64,000 bases of DNA from Spiro-02 sp964465155 (GCA_964465155.1 CAYXIH010000004.1:7536-71535), one strand, 5' to 3'. Numbered from the stretch's first letter, positions 26,245 to 34,916 are shown. The notes: a model not told the origin generated them from the letters alone. A program made the numbers and translations.

Positions 26245-26259
26245 TGAAACAATGTTCCG
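26245..26259. promoter_or_regulatory. KdgR-like operator in the kdgK/aldolase divergent region
   Basis: TGAAACAATGTTCCG is an imperfect 7-1-7 palindrome whose reverse complement matches the operator at 15786-15800 at 13 of 15 positions. It lies just upstream of the aldolase -10 element and between two divergent genes, so one site could control both. Confidence 0.65.
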
Positions 26260-26274
26260 TTTTTGGAAATAGTG

Positions 26275-26283
26275 TGGTATACT
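26275..26283 (+). promoter_or_regulatory. Extended -10 promoter element of the KDPG aldolase gene
   Basis: TGGTATACT is a good extended -10 element. The -35 region at 17 bases is weak and lies within or beside the operator, consistent with repression. Transcription should start near 26290, leaving about 35 bases of leader with AAGGAG before the ATG at 26326. Confidence 0.55.
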
Positions 26284-26325
26284 CACCTCACAACACAGTC
26301 ACAATGTTAATAAGGAGAATATACC

Positions 26326-27288
26326 ATGTACGAAGCATTCTTTGAAAAAGTCCATGCAGTAGGCTTGGTCCCGGTCGTGAAGATCGATGACGCAGCCAAG
26401 GCCGAGGGTCTTGCCGGAGCACTGGTCGCTGGCGGCCTTCCCTGTGCAGAGGTAACCTTCCGCACCGATGCAGCCGAGGAGGCAATCCGCCGCATGAGCA
26501 CCGCATATCCCCAGATGCTCGTCGGTGCCGGTACGGTCATCAACGTAGAGCTCGCCAAGAAGGCAGTCGCCGCAGGCGCATCCTTCATTGTATCACCTGG
26601 TTTCAACCCATCGGTGGTCGATTGGTGCATCAGCAACAACATCCCCGTCGTCCCCGGCGTCTGCACCCCCAGCGATATCGAGCAGGGTCTTGCACGCAAC
26701 CTGAATGTCCTCAAGTTCTTCCCAGCTGAAGCTTCGGGTGGCGTCAACATGCTCAAGAACTTCGCAGGTCCGTTCCCACAGCTGAAGTTCATGCCTACCG
26801 GCGGTATCTCATTGGACAACCTGCAGGAGTATGCAAAGACATCCAACGTGCTCGCAGTCGGTGGTTCCTGGATGGTCAAGGCTGACCTCATCGAGAACGA
26901 GCAGTGGGACGTGATCAGCGACATCTGCCAGAAGGCAGTCGTACAGCTGCAGGGCCTCTCCTTTGCCCACATGAGCATCGACAACGAGAATGCCGAGGCA
27001 GCTGAGCAGGTCATCACCGCTTTGTCGGCATTTGGCTTGGACATCAAGCGTGGCAACTCCTCCACCTTCATGGGTGGCATCATCGAAGTCCTTCCCCGCA
27101 TCTTCCGCGGCAAGCGCGGCCACCTGGCCTTCAAGTGCTTCGATGTCGAACGCACCCTGGGCTATCTTGCCAACCATGGCTTCCATGCGGATGACTCGAG
27201 CATCACGCTCGATGCCAAGGGGAAGATCAAGGTCGTCTACCTCAAGGAAGAGATCGGCGGATTCGCTGTCCACCTCATCAAGGCATAA
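26326..27288 (+). CDS. eda: KDPG/KHG aldolase fused to a C-terminal VOC (glyoxalase)-like domain
   Basis: The 320-residue protein is about 110 longer than a standard Eda. Residues 1-210 are the class I aldolase that splits KDPG into pyruvate and glyceraldehyde-3-phosphate. Glu42 and Arg46 sit in AEVTFRT, and the Schiff-base Lys130 in NVLKFFPAEASGG, matching E. coli E45, R49 and K133. Residues 211-320 (LSFAHMSIDN; GHLAFKCFDVERTLGYLANHG; GGFAVHLIKA) resemble a VOC/glyoxalase-fold domain with the beta-alpha-beta-beta-beta pattern. The function of this domain is unknown to me. AAGGAG lies before the ATG, and a strong terminator follows. Confidence 0.93.
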   Translation: MYEAFFEKVHAVGLVPVVKIDDAAKAEGLAGALVAGGLPCAEVTFRTDAAEEAIRRMSTAYPQMLVGAGTVINVELAKKAVAAGASFIVSPGFNPSVVDWCISNNIPVVPGVCTPSDIEQGLARNLNVLKFFPAEASGGVNMLKNFAGPFPQLKFMPTGGISLDNLQEYAKTSNVLAVGGSWMVKADLIENEQWDVISDICQKAVVQLQGLSFAHMSIDNENAEAAEQVITALSAFGLDIKRGNSSTFMGGIIEVLPRIFRGKRGHLAFKCFDVERTLGYLANHGFHADDSSITLDAKGKIKVVYLKEEIGGFAVHLIKA

Positions 27289-27309
27289 CCAGGGACAATC
27301 CCCCCAACA

Positions 27310-27342
27310 GGCATGGTCAGTTCAACCGACCATGCCTTTTTT
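27310..27342 (+). terminator. Intrinsic terminator after the KDPG aldolase gene
   Basis: GGCATGGTC (27310-27318) pairs perfectly with GACCATGCC (27328-27336) across a nine-base loop and is followed directly by six T residues. It is a textbook rho-independent terminator 22 bases past the stop, separating the pectin block from the STAS/ABC locus. Confidence 0.9.
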
Positions 27343-27426
27343 GTTTCCAACTGCAAGCAACATACGATCTAACTTCTTTCCTGATATATCCTTTACCTCA
27401 TGTATTTTAAACTTTTTGCAATAACC

Positions 27427-27455
27427 GTGACAGGTGTTATTCATCATGGTACAAT
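27427..27455 (+). promoter_or_regulatory. Probable promoter of the STAS-ABC-SpoIIE locus
   Basis: GTGACA (27427-27432), a 17-base spacer and TACAAT (27450-27455), the latter with an extended TG one base upstream. The leader of about 45 bases includes GGTTGT/ACAACC, a small dyad just before the GGAAGGAG ribosome site. Confidence 0.55.
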
Positions 27456-27507
27456 CCAGATTGGAAAACCAATGTTGGTTGTGGGGAACAACCGGAAGGA
27501 GCACCGT

Positions 27508-27807
27508 ATGGAAATCAGGGAAGAGAAGAACGGCGGAGTCTATACATTTTCTATAAGCGGAAGGATCGACACGGTCACTGCACCCGCTTTGGAAGCAGCA
27601 TTGCAACAAGCATATCCTGAGGCAAAAGGACTTGTCTTGGATTTTGCCGATGTCGATTACATCTCCAGTGCTGGCCTCCGAGTATTGCTGGCTGCCCAGA
27701 AAGTGATGAACAAGCAAGGCTCCATGCGTCTCCTCCATGTCAAAGAAGAAGTGTTGGAAGTTTTTGAAATCACCGGATTCTTGGATATCCTCACTATCGA
27801 AAAATAG
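27508..27807 (+). CDS. STAS-domain anti-sigma-factor antagonist
   Basis: The 99-residue stand-alone STAS protein has the sequence DVDYISSAGLRVLLAAQ at residues 48-64, the phospho-site loop of SpoIIAA/RsbV-type antagonists. Ser53 or Ser54 is the likely phosphoserine. In this family the unphosphorylated form binds an RsbW-type kinase and displaces its partner. I chose ATG 27508 because GGAG lies six bases upstream; the upstream extension carries no domain. It is first in a tight run of four genes ending in a SpoIIE phosphatase/RsbW kinase fusion, so its kinase and phosphatase are probably both encoded next to it. The final target is not visible here. Confidence 0.9.
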   Translation: MEIREEKNGGVYTFSISGRIDTVTAPALEAALQQAYPEAKGLVLDFADVDYISSAGLRVLLAAQKVMNKQGSMRLLHVKEEVLEVFEITGFLDILTIEK

Positions 27808-27831
27808 TCCTTATCACACGAAGGAGACCTC

Positions 27832-30798
27832 ATGAAACGAGTTGCCTGTATGTTGGTCATACTATGCATGGTTTCGTTGTATGCAAGTACTGACTATAGT
27901 TCACTGGATGGAAGTCGTATTGGTATCCTGACGGGATCAAGCTTCGAGGAGTCTACCCGAGAATGTTTTCCCAATTCACAATATAGCTACTTCAATCAAA
28001 TCACCGATTTGATCGTAGCATTGCAGCAGGATAAAATAGCTGCGTTCATTGTTGATCAGCCAATAGCTGTGTATATTACTACAAACAATAAAGGCCTCAC
28101 ATACAGTAAGGAGAAGCTTTCAGAAGACAAGTATGCATGGGCCTTCTCCAATTCTGGCTTCTCAAAAGAGTTGTTGGCACAGGCCAATGAATTCTTGGAA
28201 GCATGTGAAAAAAACGGGACTTTGAAAGAGCAACAAGACATATGGTTCACAGCCAATGATGAACGCCAAACCATCGACAGGAACTTGGTGAACAAGAATG
28301 GCGTGGTCCGGGTAGCAATAAATTCAAGCCTGGAGCCATTTGTATATCTGCGCAACCAAGAATATGTCGGATATGACATTTCGTTGTTGTACATGTTCTG
28401 CAGGGAATATGGATATGGCCTGGAACTCTATGACATGGATTTCGCTTCCATATTGCCCTCTTTGGCCTCTCAGAAAATGGATATGGCCACTTGCTGCATC
28501 ATTTGGACTGAAGAGCGGGCGAAGAGCGTTGCTTTCTCAAACCCAAACTATTTAGGTGGTGCTGTTGTAGTAACCAAGAACAAAATGTCCGGCAGTTTGC
28601 CTCCTACAGATGCTTCAGCCACCCAATATATCATCGACCAACACAATGGGAAGAAGGTTGCTATCAAGGTTGGCTCCATATTTGACAAGACGGCACAAAA
28701 ATATTTCCCGGATTCAGAAATCGACTTTACAAAAGGTTTGCCGGAATCCGTGTTGTCAATCAAACAAGACAAAACAAATTTCGTGCTCCTGGACCAACCA
28801 ATCGCCAGATATTTGGTAGCCTCGGAGCCTGAATTATACCTCTATCCAGAAACGTTGGAACCAGACAGATATGCTGCGATCACACCAAAGACTCCGCGCG
28901 GGAAACAACTCATTCAGGAATTCAATGAATTTTTCGAACCATTCAAACAAAGCAGTGAATTCCATACTATGGAAGCTGCATGGTTTGATCCAGAAAATAC
29001 AGACATAACAATCATTGAGGATTTGCCAAATATCAATGGGGTCCTCAAATTGGCAACGGCACTGACGCAGACACCGTTCGACTTTGTCAGGAATGGCAAG
29101 CCACAGGGGTATGAGATTGATATCATCTCCCGGTTCTGCAAAGAGAAAGGGTATGCTTTAGAAATTTACGACATGGAATTCGGCTCAATTATCCCTGGTA
29201 TTGTTACTGGAAAATTTGATATGGCTGTCGCGGCATTTTCCATTACCGAGGAACGGGCAAAGAGCGTCTACTTCTCTGACCCACTCTATGAGGGTGGCAT
29301 TGCTGTTGTCACCAAGCAATCAAATGCAGCCACGAAAGAAGAATCGGCAGATACGATAATCCAAAAGTTTAATGGGAAAAATGCAGGCGTCAACACAGGT
29401 ACCATCTTTGACAAGATCGTCGGAAAATACTTCCCGGAAGCCACACTCTCTTTCTACAACGATATTCCGAGCCTCATCGTAGCATTGCATCAGAATAAAA
29501 TCGATTTTGTCCTCCTCGACGAACCGAATGCCCGCAGCATCGTCTCGGAAGACCCATCGATAATGTACTATCACACGCCACTTGAGCCCGATTCGTATGC
29601 AGCTATCCTACCAAAGAGTGAAGATGGGGTTGCACTACAAAAACAAATCAATGAGTTCGTCACGAAACTCAAGGATGACGGCACCCTCTCAGAGATGGAG
29701 AAGTATTGGTTCGACGCATCCATCGAAGACAAGGCGATCATTTCCGATTTGCCCAATGTCAATGGCGTGCTCAAGGTAGCGACCCAACTTTCCAATGTAC
29801 CGTTCGCGTATGTCGAAGATGGGAAACCTGCTGGATTTGAACTGGATGTACTTGCGAGGTTCTGCAAAGATGCAGGACTTCAGATGCAAGTCTATGATAT
29901 GAATTTCGATGCGTTGTTGCCCTCGATCATCTCTGAGAAGTTCGATATTGCGGTTGCATGCATTTCCATAACTGAGGAACGAGCCAAGAGCATCAATTAC
30001 ACCATGCCGTTCTATAATGGAGGCATAGTGGTCGCGACCCTCAATGAGGATGCCGTGGCCGCTGGCAATGCGGATGCAGGTGAGAAGACAGGGTTCTTCG
30101 CAAAGTTTGCAACCAGTTTCAAGCGGAATTTCCTTGATGAAGACCGGTACAAGCTCGTATTTGACGGATTGTATGTGACAATAATCATTTCAGTGTTCTC
30201 TGCACTGTTTGGTACCATTGTCGGCTTCGGAATCTGTATGCAGAGACGTGCCAAGAACAAGTTCCTCAGTGGGCTTGCTGCTTGCTTTATCCGCATTATA
30301 CAAGGCCTCCCAATAGTCGTCATGCTGATGATCCTCTACTACGTCGTCTTTGGTGCTTCACCCATCCCGGCCATCATTGTTGCGATCATTGGATTCTCCA
30401 TCAACTTCGGAGTCTATGTCTCTGAGATGATGCGCACCGGAATCGATGCCGTGGACAAAGGCCAGATCGAGGCTGCCAATGCCTTGGGATTTGGAAAGGT
30501 GAAGACGTTCGTAAAGATTGTCATGCCCCAGGCGGCAAGGCACTTTATCCCAGTCTACAAGGGTGAGTTCATCTCCATGGTCAAGATGACTTCGGTAGTC
30601 GGGTATATTGCGATCCTCGACCTCACAAAGGTGAGCGACATCATCAGAAGCAGGACGTATGAGGCGTTCTTCCCCTTGCTGAGCACTGCTTTGATCTATT
30701 TCGTCATCTCGTATTTCTTCATCTACCTGATTGGGCTTCTTGAGAACAAGCTAGACCCGATGAGGCGGAAACGAACCATCAAAGGAGTTACACTATGA
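27832..30798 (+). CDS. Amino-acid-type ABC transporter: three permuted solute-binding domains fused to a permease
   Basis: The 988-residue protein has a signal peptide or anchor (residues 1-18). It then has alternating halves of SBP_bac_3 domains: a second half first (about 26-140), two complete domains (155-388 and 400-628), and a first half alone (642-737). Repeated marks are GxIFDKxxxKYFP, FVLLDxPxAR and ITEERAKS. The permease domain spans about 775-975, with EAANALGFGKVKTFVKIVMP as its EAA loop at 880-899. It would import or sense polar amino acids, with receptors tethered to the channel. It overlaps the ATPase gene by four bases. Third-codon positions are more AT-rich than in flanking genes. 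The ligand is unknown. Confidence 0.9.
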   Translation: MKRVACMLVILCMVSLYASTDYSSLDGSRIGILTGSSFEESTRECFPNSQYSYFNQITDLIVALQQDKIAAFIVDQPIAVYITTNNKGLTYSKEKLSEDKYAWAFSNSGFSKELLAQANEFLEACEKNGTLKEQQDIWFTANDERQTIDRNLVNKNGVVRVAINSSLEPFVYLRNQEYVGYDISLLYMFCREYGYGLELYDMDFASILPSLASQKMDMATCCIIWTEERAKSVAFSNPNYLGGAVVVTKNKMSGSLPPTDASATQYIIDQHNGKKVAIKVGSIFDKTAQKYFPDSEIDFTKGLPESVLSIKQDKTNFVLLDQPIARYLVASEPELYLYPETLEPDRYAAITPKTPRGKQLIQEFNEFFEPFKQSSEFHTMEAAWFDPENTDITIIEDLPNINGVLKLATALTQTPFDFVRNGKPQGYEIDIISRFCKEKGYALEIYDMEFGSIIPGIVTGKFDMAVAAFSITEERAKSVYFSDPLYEGGIAVVTKQSNAATKEESADTIIQKFNGKNAGVNTGTIFDKIVGKYFPEATLSFYNDIPSLIVALHQNKIDFVLLDEPNARSIVSEDPSIMYYHTPLEPDSYAAILPKSEDGVALQKQINEFVTKLKDDGTLSEMEKYWFDASIEDKAIISDLPNVNGVLKVATQLSNVPFAYVEDGKPAGFELDVLARFCKDAGLQMQVYDMNFDALLPSIISEKFDIAVACISITEERAKSINYTMPFYNGGIVVATLNEDAVAAGNADAGEKTGFFAKFATSFKRNFLDEDRYKLVFDGLYVTIIISVFSALFGTIVGFGICMQRRAKNKFLSGLAACFIRIIQGLPIVVMLMILYYVVFGASPIPAIIVAIIGFSINFGVYVSEMMRTGIDAVDKGQIEAANALGFGKVKTFVKIVMPQAARHFIPVYKGEFISMVKMTSVVGYIAILDLTKVSDIIRSRTYEAFFPLLSTALIYFVISYFFIYLIGLLENKLDPMRRKRTIKGVTL

Positions 30799-31886
30799 GT
30801 CTGATCAGCATACAACATCTACGCAAAGAGTATCCCAATGTAACCCCTCTGAAAGACGTCAACTGTGAGATCAATACAGGCGAGGTAATATCAATCATCG
30901 GTCCCTCGGGAACGGGAAAAAGCACGTTGCTGAGGTGCATCAACAGGCTGGAGACTCCCACTAGTGGTACGATCATCGTAGACGGCGTCAATATTTTGGC
31001 AAAGGATACCAACATCTGCAAGGTGCGGGAAAAGATGGGGATGGTGTTCCAGTCGTTCAATCTGTTCTCCCATCTGATGATCATTGAGAACATCATGCTT
31101 GCTCCCATGGAATTGCTGAAGGTGAGCAAGCAGGAGGCCTACGATGATGCCTTGCGGCTTCTGAAAATGGTAGGACTCAAGGAGAAAGCGTTCAATTATC
31201 CCAGTGAGTTGTCCGGCGGCCAAAAACAGCGTGTTGCAATTGCACGTGCGCTTGCCATGAAGCCACAGATCCTGCTGTTCGATGAACCAACTTCCGCTTT
31301 GGACCCGACCATGGTCGGTGAAGTTCTCTCAGTCATGAGGTACCTTGCCAAAGAAGGTCTCACCATGATGATCGTCACCCATGAGATGAAGTTTGCCCGT
31401 GATGTCTCAACACGGGTGTTCTACATGGATGAAGGTGAGATCTATGAAGACGGGACACCGGAGCAGATCTTTGACCATCCGCAGAAAGAGCGGACGTTTG
31501 CGTTCGTCAAACGGCTCAAGGTATTTGAACAAACCATTATTTCTTCTGATTTTGACTTTATTGCCTTCAACAATGCCCTCGAGGCATTTGCCAACAAGAT
31601 TGGAATTGCAGCCCCGACGATACAGAGTGTTGAACTTCTGTTTGAGGAGCTGTGCGTCCAACAAATTATTACCAAGCTCCATGAACAGTTCAAGCTCACA
31701 TTCACACTCAGCTATTCAGAGGTGACCAATACGTCCCAGATCGTGATCACCTATGATGGCGAGAAGTTCAATCCATTTGAAAGTGATGATGCTGAGTTTG
31801 AGATTTCAAGGATGCTCGTCAATAAGAAGGCTTCTGAAAGTCATTATTCTTATGATGGAATAAATAAAATTGAACTAACAGTATAA
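30795..31886 (+). CDS. Amino-acid-type ABC ATPase with a C-terminal RsbW/HATPase-like extension
   Basis: The 363-residue protein starts with a GlnQ/HisP-type ABC domain (residues 1-240): Walker A GPSGTGKST at 36-44, Gln86, signature LSGGQ at 139-143, Walker B ILLFDEP at 159-165 and His196. Normal members end there. Residues 241-363 form an extra domain that parallels the RsbW-type kinase at the end of the 31897-34752 protein. SVELLFEELCVQQI resembles SVAIEEIFVNI, and YDGEKFNPFESDDAEF resembles IDRGIPYNPLEKSDPD. The N-box Asn is replaced (Gln289 or Gln290), so kinase activity is doubtful, but binding of the STAS protein is possible. It overlaps the permease gene by four bases. Confidence 0.9.
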   Translation: MSLISIQHLRKEYPNVTPLKDVNCEINTGEVISIIGPSGTGKSTLLRCINRLETPTSGTIIVDGVNILAKDTNICKVREKMGMVFQSFNLFSHLMIIENIMLAPMELLKVSKQEAYDDALRLLKMVGLKEKAFNYPSELSGGQKQRVAIARALAMKPQILLFDEPTSALDPTMVGEVLSVMRYLAKEGLTMMIVTHEMKFARDVSTRVFYMDEGEIYEDGTPEQIFDHPQKERTFAFVKRLKVFEQTIISSDFDFIAFNNALEAFANKIGIAAPTIQSVELLFEELCVQQIITKLHEQFKLTFTLSYSEVTNTSQIVITYDGEKFNPFESDDAEFEISRMLVNKKASESHYSYDGINKIELTV

Positions 31887-31896
31887 GGAACTTCCT

Positions 31897-34752
31897 ATGA
31901 TTGCTTTCTTGCAACTTCTTGGATTCGGATTACTCATAAATGGTTTTGTCGTGGTATTCTATATGTTGGACAAAAAAACCAAGTTCGGGTCAATGCAATA
32001 CTGGTACAAGCAAGCAATCATAGGTGTTGTTTTTGGTCTGTTGGCAATATTGTCAACTGAATGTGGAATCTCCTATGAGGGGTTTGGCATCAATGTCCGC
32101 GATGCTGCACCACTCAGCGCAGGTTTGATCTTTGGTGCACCTGCTGGCATCATATCTGGCGTCATTGGTGGATTGGAGAGATGGCTCTCCGTATATTGGG
32201 GAGGTGGCTACTACACCAGGTTGGCTTGCTCCATCTCAACCTGCTTTGCCGGCCTCTTTGCAGGGTTCTTGAGAAAATACCTGTTTGACAACAAGATTCC
32301 TGCTTGGTATTACGGCCTGTTCATCGGCTTCGTGATGGAAGTGTTCCACATGTTCTCGATATTCGTCATGAACAGCAATGATATCGAGAATGCCTATTAC
32401 GTTGTGCTGAAATGTTCACCCCTGATGATCCCCGCAGTCTCAATCACCGTCATGTGTTCGACGCTGCTGGTGTGGCTCATAGCAAAACGATTGAATGTCC
32501 ACACCCACAATTGGACGTTTGCACGAAAGAAAGAGCAAAAGGGAATCGCCCAATCCTTTGCTCAGTGGCTGTTCCTCTGCATCTTCATTGCATTCATCAC
32601 CACATGCCTATACTCGGTGATATTGCAGAAGAACCTTGCCAAAAACTCAGTGGATACCCTCTTGAAAGTGAATCTTGTGGACGTTGAGAATACCATCAAC
32701 CTGTCGTCGGACAACAACCTCGACAGGGTTGGACACCTCGTTGCCACGGAGATAGGAAAAACCAATCCTTGGTTCCTCACGGTAACACGGCTTAATCAGA
32801 TCAAGGACAAATACAACGTGAGTGAGATCAATGTCGTCAATCAGGACGGCATCATAGAATACAGCTCAAACAAAGACTTCATTGGGTATGATATGAATTC
32901 TGGAGATCAGTCGAGAGTCTACATGGCCTTGCTGGACAATGAAGAGGTCATCATTGAGCCATATCAACCGATTGCATATGATGATTCTCTCTATAGGAAA
33001 TACATAGGCATCAAATTGGATCCACTTGGGTTTGTCCAGGTTGGATATGATGCTGATGCGTTCCAAAACGACATCCAGTTTGAGATTGTCAATGCCACGA
33101 AGAACTGGCATGTGGGAAGAACCGGCGGCGTCATCATCTCCAACGTGAACGAGGTCATCATTTGTTCCAACAATGGCAGTGAGAACAAGCTCGTCTCCGA
33201 AGTCATCATCACGGATTCAAATTATTCCAATCCAAATACGTTCGACGTCTCCATCGGTGGAGAGAAATACTACTGTAGGACTGTTCTGCTGGAAGGGTTC
33301 AGGGTATTTGCCTATATCCCATATTCTGAGGCAGACCTCAACTTGAATGTCTCCGTCCTGATCATGGCATTCATGGAAGTGATCATCTTTGTCATCATTT
33401 TCATTTTGATCTACCTGTTGATCAAGGTCATGGTCGTCAAGAATTTCCAGGAGATCAACAAATCATTGGACAAGATCTCCCAAGGGGACCTCAGCGTCGT
33501 GATGAATGTCACCTCCAACAAGGAGTTTGCCTTCCTGTCAAAGGACATCAACCAGACAGTTGACACCCTCAAGCGGTATATCGCCGAGGCTGAGGCACGC
33601 ATCGACAAGGAGCTTGAATTTGCAAAACATATTCAGCACAACTCATTGCCGTCAGTCTTCCCCCCATATCCAGACAGGAAGGAATTCGACATATTTGCTT
33701 CGATGCAGACAGCCAAGGAAGTTGGTGGTGATTTCTACGACTTCTATTTTGTCTCCAATGATATCTTTGTATTCCTGATAGCCGATGTATCGGGCAAGGG
33801 AATCCCTGCAGCGTTGTTCATGATGAAGAGCAAGACCTTGATAAAGAGCCTTGCCGAGTCTGGCTTGAGCGCAAGCGAAGTGTTCACCAAGGCCAATGAG
33901 GAACTCTGCAACAGCAACGAAGCAGGAATGTTCGTAACGGCTTGGATGGGTATCCTGAACCTTGAAAGCGGACTGCTCTCCTATGTCAATGCAGGGCACA
34001 ACCCTCCCCTGCTCAAGAAAGCCAACGGGGAGTATGTCTATTTGAAATCACGGCCTGGATTCGTATTGGCAGGTTTGGAAGGATTCACCTACAAGTCCAA
34101 CGAGATGTTGTTGGATACAGGAGATTCGATCTTCCTGTATACAGATGGTGTCACCGAGGCCACTGCAAAAGGTGATGTGCTCTATGGTGAACAGCGACTG
34201 CTCGAGGTGTTGAACGAACACAAGGACCTGGACCAGAAGGGCCTCCTTGAGGTAGTGACAACATCCCTTGGTGATTTTGTACAAGATGAGGAACAGGCAG
34301 ATGACATCACCATGCTTGGCATCAAATATTTTGGGAAATTGGAGGAACAATTGATCGAACTTCCAGCGGATATCGACAAGCTCAATCAGATTCTTGACTA
34401 CACCCAAGAGATTCTCAGTGCCCATGAGTGCCCACCCAAGACCACCATGCAGGTAAGCGTCGCCATTGAGGAGATCTTCGTCAACATTGCCCACTATGCA
34501 TATGGGGGCAAGCCTGGCATTGCCAAGATTATCTACTCGTTCCCGACCGACCCACGTGGAGTCATAGTCAGCTTCATTGACAGAGGTATTCCATACAACC
34601 CGCTTGAGAAGAGTGATCCCGATATCACACTCTCTGCGGAAGAGCGGGAAATCGGTGGCCTGGGGATCTTCATGACGAAGAAGATCATGGACGACATCAG
34701 CTATGAATACAAGGATTCATGCAACATCCTGCGGATATACAAGGGATATTGA
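31897..34752 (+). CDS. Membrane sensor with SpoIIE-type phosphatase and RsbW-type kinase domains
   Basis: The 951-residue protein starts with a 5TM LytS/YhcK-type region (1-200; LSAGLIFGAPAGIISGVIGG at 73-92). A helix (about 222-242), an extracytoplasmic Cache-like domain (250-480), a further helix (485-512) and a HAMP-like segment (513-565) follow. A PP2C/SpoIIE phosphatase spans 575-815: EVGGDFYDF at 608-616, DVSGKGIPAA at 630-639, YTDGVTEA at 748-755 and DDITM at 802-806. The last part, 820-951, is an RsbW-like HATPase with the N-box EEIFVNIAHYA at 858-868, DRG at 895-897 and GGLGIF at 920-925. Phosphatase and kinase for the same STAS protein would thus be one polypeptide. The start lies ten bases after the ATPase stop, with AAGGA upstream. 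Confidence 0.93.
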   Translation: MIAFLQLLGFGLLINGFVVVFYMLDKKTKFGSMQYWYKQAIIGVVFGLLAILSTECGISYEGFGINVRDAAPLSAGLIFGAPAGIISGVIGGLERWLSVYWGGGYYTRLACSISTCFAGLFAGFLRKYLFDNKIPAWYYGLFIGFVMEVFHMFSIFVMNSNDIENAYYVVLKCSPLMIPAVSITVMCSTLLVWLIAKRLNVHTHNWTFARKKEQKGIAQSFAQWLFLCIFIAFITTCLYSVILQKNLAKNSVDTLLKVNLVDVENTINLSSDNNLDRVGHLVATEIGKTNPWFLTVTRLNQIKDKYNVSEINVVNQDGIIEYSSNKDFIGYDMNSGDQSRVYMALLDNEEVIIEPYQPIAYDDSLYRKYIGIKLDPLGFVQVGYDADAFQNDIQFEIVNATKNWHVGRTGGVIISNVNEVIICSNNGSENKLVSEVIITDSNYSNPNTFDVSIGGEKYYCRTVLLEGFRVFAYIPYSEADLNLNVSVLIMAFMEVIIFVIIFILIYLLIKVMVVKNFQEINKSLDKISQGDLSVVMNVTSNKEFAFLSKDINQTVDTLKRYIAEAEARIDKELEFAKHIQHNSLPSVFPPYPDRKEFDIFASMQTAKEVGGDFYDFYFVSNDIFVFLIADVSGKGIPAALFMMKSKTLIKSLAESGLSASEVFTKANEELCNSNEAGMFVTAWMGILNLESGLLSYVNAGHNPPLLKKANGEYVYLKSRPGFVLAGLEGFTYKSNEMLLDTGDSIFLYTDGVTEATAKGDVLYGEQRLLEVLNEHKDLDQKGLLEVVTTSLGDFVQDEEQADDITMLGIKYFGKLEEQLIELPADIDKLNQILDYTQEILSAHECPPKTTMQVSVAIEEIFVNIAHYAYGGKPGIAKIIYSFPTDPRGVIVSFIDRGIPYNPLEKSDPDITLSAEEREIGGLGIFMTKKIMDDISYEYKDSCNILRIYKGY

Positions 34753-34916
34753 TTTCTCCATCACCCTAGGATAGTGGAATATTGTTGCGGGCCTTGGTCC
34801 AACCTGTTGATGCGGCATGGAGAGTTCCTGTGACAGCCTCTGAACTCGTGTGTATTTGCATCAAATACCATGGGTTCATTCCATGTTTTTTGGTGCACAA
34901 CTCCCCATGATTGTCC

